A stretch of DNA of 64,000 nt, from NCBI GenBank assembly GCA_963662155.1, contig OY759261.1, positions 6,381,661 through 6,445,660 on the forward strand. Reading direction: 5' to 3'. Below the pieces are notes generated by a model, which saw nothing but the letters and a program-made list of their open reading frames with translations, made no database searches and was not told the origin of the DNA. Positions 57,893 to 64,000 of this stretch are shown here, piece by piece; the first letter of the stretch is position 1; every line of letters begins with the position of its first letter. The position numbers were made by a program, and so were the translations under genes. Source of the DNA: Lamellibrachia columna. Lineage: Eukaryota > Annelida > Polychaeta > Sabellida > Siboglinidae.

Positions 57893-59465
57893 ATTGTATT
57901 ACTGTTCTTTTTTATGATCATTGAAAGATACAAACAGTACACAATTATTGTCTTACTGTTCTCTTTTATGTTCATTGAAAGATACAAACAGTACACAATT
58001 ATTGTCATACTGTTCTCTTTTATGTTCATTGAAAGATATAAACAGTACACAATTATTGTCATACTGTTCTCTTTTATGATCATTGAAAGATACAAACAGT
58101 ACACAATTATTGTCATACTGTTCTCTTTTATGATCATTGAAAGATACAAACAGTACACAATTATTGTCATACTGTTCTCTTTTATGATCATTGAAAGATA
58201 CAAACAGTACACAATTATTGTCATACTGTTCTCTTTTATGTTCATTGAAAGATACAAACAGTACACAATTATTGTCATACTGTTCTCTTTTATGTTCATT
58301 GAAAGATATAAACAGTACACAATTATTGTCTTACTGTTCTCTTTTATGTTCATTGAAAGATACAAACAGTACACAATTATTGTCATACTGTTCTCTTTTA
58401 TGATCATTGAAAGATACAAACAGTACACAATTATTGTCATACTGTTCTCTTTTATGATCATTGAAAGATACAAACAGTACACAATTATTGTCATACTGTT
58501 CTCTTTTATGATCATTGAAAGATACAAACAGTACACAATTATTGTCATACTGTTCTCTTTTATGTTCATTGAAAGATACAAACAGTACACAATTATTGTC
58601 ATACTGTTCTCTTTTATGTTCATTGAAAGATATAAACAGTACACAATTATTGTCTTACTGTTCTCTTTTATGTTCATTGAAAGATACAAACAGTACACAA
58701 TTATTGTCATACTGTTCTCTTTTATGATCATTGAAAGATACAAACAGTACACAATTATTGTCATACTGTTCTCTTTTATGATCATTGAAAGATACAAACA
58801 GTACACAATTATTGTCATACTGTTCTCTTTTATGATCATTGAAAGATACAAACAGTACACAATTATTGTCATACTGTTCTCTTTTATGTTCATTGAAAGA
58901 TACAAACAGTACACAATTATTGTCTTACAGTTCTCTTTTATGATCATTGAAAGATACAAACAGTACACAATTATTGTCATACTGTTCTCTTTTATGATCA
59001 TTGAAAGATACAAACAGTACACAATTATTGTCATACTGTTCTCTTTTATGATCATTGAAAGATACAAACAGTACACAATTATTGTCATACTGTTCTCTTT
59101 TATGTTCATTGAAAGATACAAACAGTACACAATTATTGTCATACTGTTCTCTTTTATGATCATTGAAAGATACAAACAGTACACAATTATTGACACACTG
59201 TTCTCTTTTATGTTCATTGAAAGATACAAACAGTACACAATTATTGTCATACTGTTCTCTTTTATGATCATTGAAAGATACAAACAGTACACAATTATTG
59301 TCATACTGTTCTCTTTTATGATCATTGAAAGATACAAACAGTACACAATTATTGTCATACTGTTCTCTTTTATGATCATTGAAAGATACAAACAGTACAC
59401 AATTATTGTCGTACTGTTCTCTTTTATGATCATTGAAAGATACAAACAGTACACAATTATCTTGT
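57893..59465. repeat. Minisatellite, 54-bp unit, ~29 copies, 324-bp higher-order repeat, open on both strands
   Basis: Unit TGTTCTCTTTTATGATCATT, GAAAGATACAAACAGTACAC and AATTATTGTCATAC. Variants TTCATT/GATCATT and GATATAAAC occur in an order that repeats every 324 bp (six units; 58191-58403 matches 58515-58727). The length is a multiple of three and stop-free in one frame on each strand, giving open stretches of over 500 codons (18-residue repeats) on both. I do not call a protein: both strands are equally open and variants change residues freely. Confidence 0.95.
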
Positions 59466-59889
59466 GATTGTTCTACCAACAATTGGCGAATGTGGCTTTC
59501 GCTGAGGATAACGTGCTATTGTTAATCAAGATTGATTATGTATCTTTAGTGGGAGTTGACCACTATCGCCACCTAGTGAATGATCTGGAAGCAAGAAGGA
59601 GCGCACCTGCGGAATGCGGCAGAGTATGCCAGACTCAGCCAACTACCGAATGATGCGGCTACAAGCATTTGTCTACATCTACATGGATAATGGGAAGAAC
59701 CATTCTGTCAACACTACCTGTACACTACAGTACAATTCGGTGTGTAAACCTGTGGACAGCATCAGTCACTGAGAATTAGAAAGACAATGAACACATGCTT
59801 TGAGTGACGTCGTTATGTCTGTGGATGCTGTCCACGGGGCTTCCAGTTTAGTTACCTACACTAATAATACAGTTTTTATCTAATCTGCT
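59466..59889. other. Unassigned, with one CTCF-like motif
   Basis: The - strand of 59565-59580 reads TTCACTAGGTGGCGAT. No gene recognised. Confidence 0.5.
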
Positions 59890-61870
59890 TTTAAAGTGGA
59901 TGTTGTTTCACTGTTGGACATTCGGAGCTTAAGGAATTCCAGTCTGTAACTGTGCGTGGAAAGAAACTATACTTGAACACGTCGGATTGAACTGCTGGGG
60001 GTATGGAGTGGTGTACGGCTTTGTGGAATACACACAGTCTTGCAACTTTCCTTCTATTTTGGATAGTTGGCCAGTTAAGTGTGGACAACATACAAGTAAC
60101 ACTGGATTATCTACAGTAATAGTGTAGCACAAAACTGGCAGCCCTGCGTTGAATTTTTTTGGTGGATTAATTTGACATTTACGGTATGGGTATGGAATAT
60201 TCGAGATTAGATCTAACAAGGGTAGTGCATGCTTTCGCCTTTTCCTCTTGTGAACACTTATGTGGGTTTCTTTTGGTTAGCCCGAGAGTTTTATTTGCTT
60301 TAGAGGTGATGTGATCGATGTGGGATTTCCATTGAAGATCGCGCTATAATTCGACACAAGATATGGATGGTGACTGACAGACTTGAGAATGATACCTTCC
60401 ATGACATAGTCCATTTGTAGTGGGTTATTGGCTTTATACATTTGGAGTGTATAGCATTTCTCTGTATTAAAAACCATATGCTATTGCCAGGCACAAAGTG
60501 ACATTTTGTAGAGATAATTTTGATGAGCAACTGTGTCAGCGACACAGTCAATTGTCCTGAACAGCAGACAGTCATCAGCAAATAGCTTAATGCGGGAAGT
60601 AACATTTTTCCGATATCATTTATATAAAATAGAAACATGAGCGGCGCAAGAACAGTACCCTGGGGAACACAGTACCCTGGGGAACACAGTACCCCGGGGA
60701 ACACAGTGCCCCGGGGAACACAGTACCCTGGAGAACACAGTTCCCCGGGGAACACAGTACCATGGGGAACACAGTACCCTGGGGAACACAGTACCCTGGG
60801 GAACACAGTACCCTGGGGAACACAGCACCCTGGGGAACACAATACCACGGGGAACAAAGTACCCTGGGGAACACAGTACCCCGGGGAACACAGTACCCCG
60901 GGGAAGTAAAAAATTTCTGGGGAACACAGTACCACGGGAACACAGTACCCCGGGGAACACAGTACCACGGGGAACACAGTACCCTGGGGAACACAGTACC
61001 ACCGGGAACACAGTACCCTGGGGAACACAGTACCCTGGGGAACACAGTACCCCGGGGAACACAGTACCCTGGGGAACACAGTACCCTGGAGAACACAGTT
61101 CCCCGGGGAACACAGTACCATGGGGAACACAGTACCCTGGGGAACACAGTACCACGGGGAACACAGTGTCCTGGGGAACACAGTACCCCGGGGAACACAG
61201 TACCCTGGGGAACACAGTACCCCGGGGGACACAGTACCCTGGGGAACACAGTACCCTGGGGAACACAGTACCCTGGGGAACACAGTACCCAGGGGAACAC
61301 AGTACCCCGGGGAACACAGTACCCCGGGGAACACTGTACCCTGGGGAACACAGTACCCCGGGGAATGCCAGAAAACATTTGAATTTTGTGCGAAACATCG
61401 CCGTCAACTACAACACGCTATGTCCTATTTGTAGAACAAAAACTGATCCAACGCCATGTCTGTCCTTGGAAGCCAGTGTTTTAGTTTAAGACGGAGCCAT
61501 GAGCCATGCAACCATGTTGGGAGATAATCAGGAAGTTGTTTTTATCAAGATGTGCCATGATAAAATGGCATAGGACATGTTCCATGATTTTACAGAAAGA
61601 AATAGGTAGGTAGGTTTTTGGTAGCCCTCTGTCACCTTTTTTGGAATGTGCACATATGTCAAGTATTACCTTCTTTTGAGCCTGAAACATACGAAACTTA
61701 TACAAACAGGTGGGAAATATATATAAAGAGATAGGAAAATTATGTGGTAGCAACAGCAGACTCGCGAAAGAAAAGTTTACTACTCCATGATTTGAGAGGG
61801 GCTGGTGTGTGGTTGCCAAGGAGATACATCCATCTTGAACAATGAACAGTTGAAGTCTTTTTGCCGTCAC
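59890..61870 (-). pseudogene. CR1/L2-type LINE, RT to 3' end, broken and split by a 17-bp array
   Basis: In - strand order: TYLPISFCKIMEHVLCHFIM and AHLDKNNFLIISQHG (RT motifs 1-2), NRT then TAG then RVVVDG (motif 3 side), SGIPRGTV at the array's upstream edge, VPQGTVLAPLMFLFYIND at its downstream edge, a frame-shifted KLFADDCLLFRTI carrying the catalytic FADD, NTEKCYTLQM, and the typical LINE C-terminus NRRKVARLCVFHKA...YSFFPRTVTDWNSLS. Several frameshifts and stops disable it. The endonuclease half is not in this stretch. Confidence 0.9.
60655..61367. repeat. Minisatellite, 17-bp unit, ~41 copies, inside the RT motif
   Basis: Unit GTACCCTGGGGAACACA (+ strand; - strand TGTGTTCCCCAGGGTAC) with CCCCGG, CCACGG and CTGGAG variants. 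On the - strand all frames are open (GVLCSPGYCVPQGTVFPR), giving apparent ORFs up to 344 codons. The repeat unit equals the codons for VPQGTV of the surrounding LINE. Confidence 0.96.
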
Positions 61871-62831
61871 TCGTCTAAAGGTAGCAATTTCATGTCATAG
61901 CATCTCGGCATTTGTTTGCTATGCTTTCACTAAAATAGGCCACATATGTTTCCCCTACATGTCGCCCCTTTATCTTTATAAAACTCTTTTAAGCAGACAT
62001 GTAGAAAAAAATTGACAGAACCTGTATACCGATTGATAATGCCGCATTACGGATGGTAAAGGTTATAACCTAAACCCAAGCCGCCTAAGCCTAAGGCCAG
62101 GGTTAGCATTGTGTGATTTATGATTAATGTGTGACTAACATACTTTGACTTTGTAAGCAAATCATTGCCAGTAAATGTGTGTAACTTTTATGTTTTCAGA
62201 AGAGCTGATCATAATGGTATCATGTCGATGATTGAAAAATCAAGCCAGCTTACCAAACATTATAATTATTAATGTTAGCAACAGTAACAGTTAAGATTGT
62301 TATGCGCTGTAGGCCAACGAGGTTATAGTGTTATGTTCTTAGACTTAATGAAATAAATGTAATAATACCATCAAAATAATATGTTGTGTTCTTAATGTAT
62401 CTTAATCTGTGTTTTCACTCAAAACAACTGTTTTAATAATTTGTTTGCATTGAATAAATGAAGTAGCTTTAAAAGATTTGGTAGATCGATCTCAAATGGT
62501 TCTTCAGATAAAAAAAAAAAGGCATGTTCTATTAAGTAGGTCGAAAACTACACCGACCAGTATACTATCCAAGTAGCGTCTAACCGTGGACAACGTTGTG
62601 TTTCACTCCTACCTTTCTTTATCTATCCCAAGACGTTCACTATATCAATATAATATTACATCACCTTAGTTTAGATGCACAAATGGCACATATGATTGTC
62701 AAATATTGCGTTTCATGGCAATTGCATTTGCCCTGCTTTCGTTAGTTTTCAACATGCCGCGTTTACAGAATGAACGCTAATAATATTATAGTTGCATCAG
62801 AATCACGAAGGCGATTCAACACACAAAGCGG
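61871..62831. other. Unassigned AT-rich sequence
   Basis: No gene or recognised element. It may separate two parts of the same LINE (RT part below 61870, linker part above 62919), but no direct evidence joins them. Confidence 0.5.

Positions 62832-62916
<85 letters not shown>
62832..62916. repeat. (TA)n microsatellite
   Basis: Uninterrupted TA run bordering the left arm of the inverted repeat. Confidence 0.97.
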
Positions 62917-63820
<904 letters not shown>

Positions 63821-63850
63821 CTTAATGCAGCTACGATTGAAATAAGATAA

Positions 63851-64000
63851 TTTTAAATCAGCTATGAGCAAAAAGTAGCATGTAACATAAAACATGACAG
63901 CAAGATTTGAATCCATATGTCAGGAGTAAGCAAAACGTACAAGACAAGGTTGCACCTCTAGAAGACAGTGCTGGAAATATAATATCACAAGGGATTTTAA
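63851..64000. other. Unassigned window end
   Basis: No feature recognised. Confidence 0.5.

Noticed and set aside
57835..59467. Proteins of over 500 residues on either strand
   Set aside because: The 54-bp array is stop-free on both strands simultaneously, a sign of periodicity rather than coding.
60300..61407. Cys/Pro/Gly-rich secreted-looking proteins of 250-344 residues
   Set aside because: All are readings of the 17-bp array inside a dead LINE; Cys spacing is imposed by the repeat, not by a fold.

Overview
The window is animal (metazoan) nuclear DNA. It has spliced genes with GT-AG introns, tRNA-derived SINEs, LINE, Penelope-like and hAT/Harbinger-type elements, and microsatellites. The best-resolved protein is an ERG-type potassium channel that keeps the vertebrate ERG pore, S4 and cyclic-nucleotide-binding motifs but has a divergent linker and tail. 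This suggests an invertebrate. A lancelet or similar marine deuterostome is my guess from the repeat flavour, but nothing here proves the taxon.

Layout. Positions 1-8491 lie upstream of, or in, an early intron of the channel gene: a 43-bp minisatellite with a higher-order repeat, a Harbinger-like element, a Penelope-like (PLE) remnant with a hammerhead-like motif, and a GC-rich SANT-like retroelement relic. Positions 8492-42054 carry 14 well-supported exons (plus one tentative terminal exon) of the ERG channel on the + strand. All splice phases agree, giving about 1,021 codons in one frame; the N-terminal part of the PAS domain lies outside the window. Most of its introns are filled with unrelated minisatellites (5.3 kb CT-rich, 45-bp, 31-bp, 16-bp, 40-bp and 61-bp units). 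Positions 42055-47900 are the presumed 3' UTR/intergenic region, with CTCF-like motifs. Positions 48080-50900 hold a decayed DDE integrase ORF, palindromes and a LINE reverse-transcriptase fragment. Positions 53186-57598 (- strand) hold a two-exon gene for a predicted type II membrane protein resembling the DUF288/STELLO glycosyltransferase-like family. Positions 57893-63850 contain a 54-bp array open on both strands, a CR1/L2-like LINE interrupted by a 17-bp array, and a ~0.9 kb inverted repeat around (TA)n.

Main finding. Several minisatellites appear to have grown from identifiable seeds. The 17-bp array at 60655-61367 lies exactly inside the conserved GIPQGTVLxPLxFxxYIND motif of a LINE reverse transcriptase, with the two halves of the motif on its two edges. 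The 16-bp array at 26611-27620 expands a short piece of a dispersed repeat whose unexpanded copy sits at 24400-24836. The 39-bp array at 52205-52765 expands the edge of another repeat with a second copy at 21966. The 40-bp array at 28711-29850 repeats the exon/5' splice-site junction just upstream of it. About 18 kb (over a quarter) of the window is tandem repeat.

No operon-like organisation or CRISPR is present. The channel and the glycosyltransferase-like gene are convergent, with no functional link visible.
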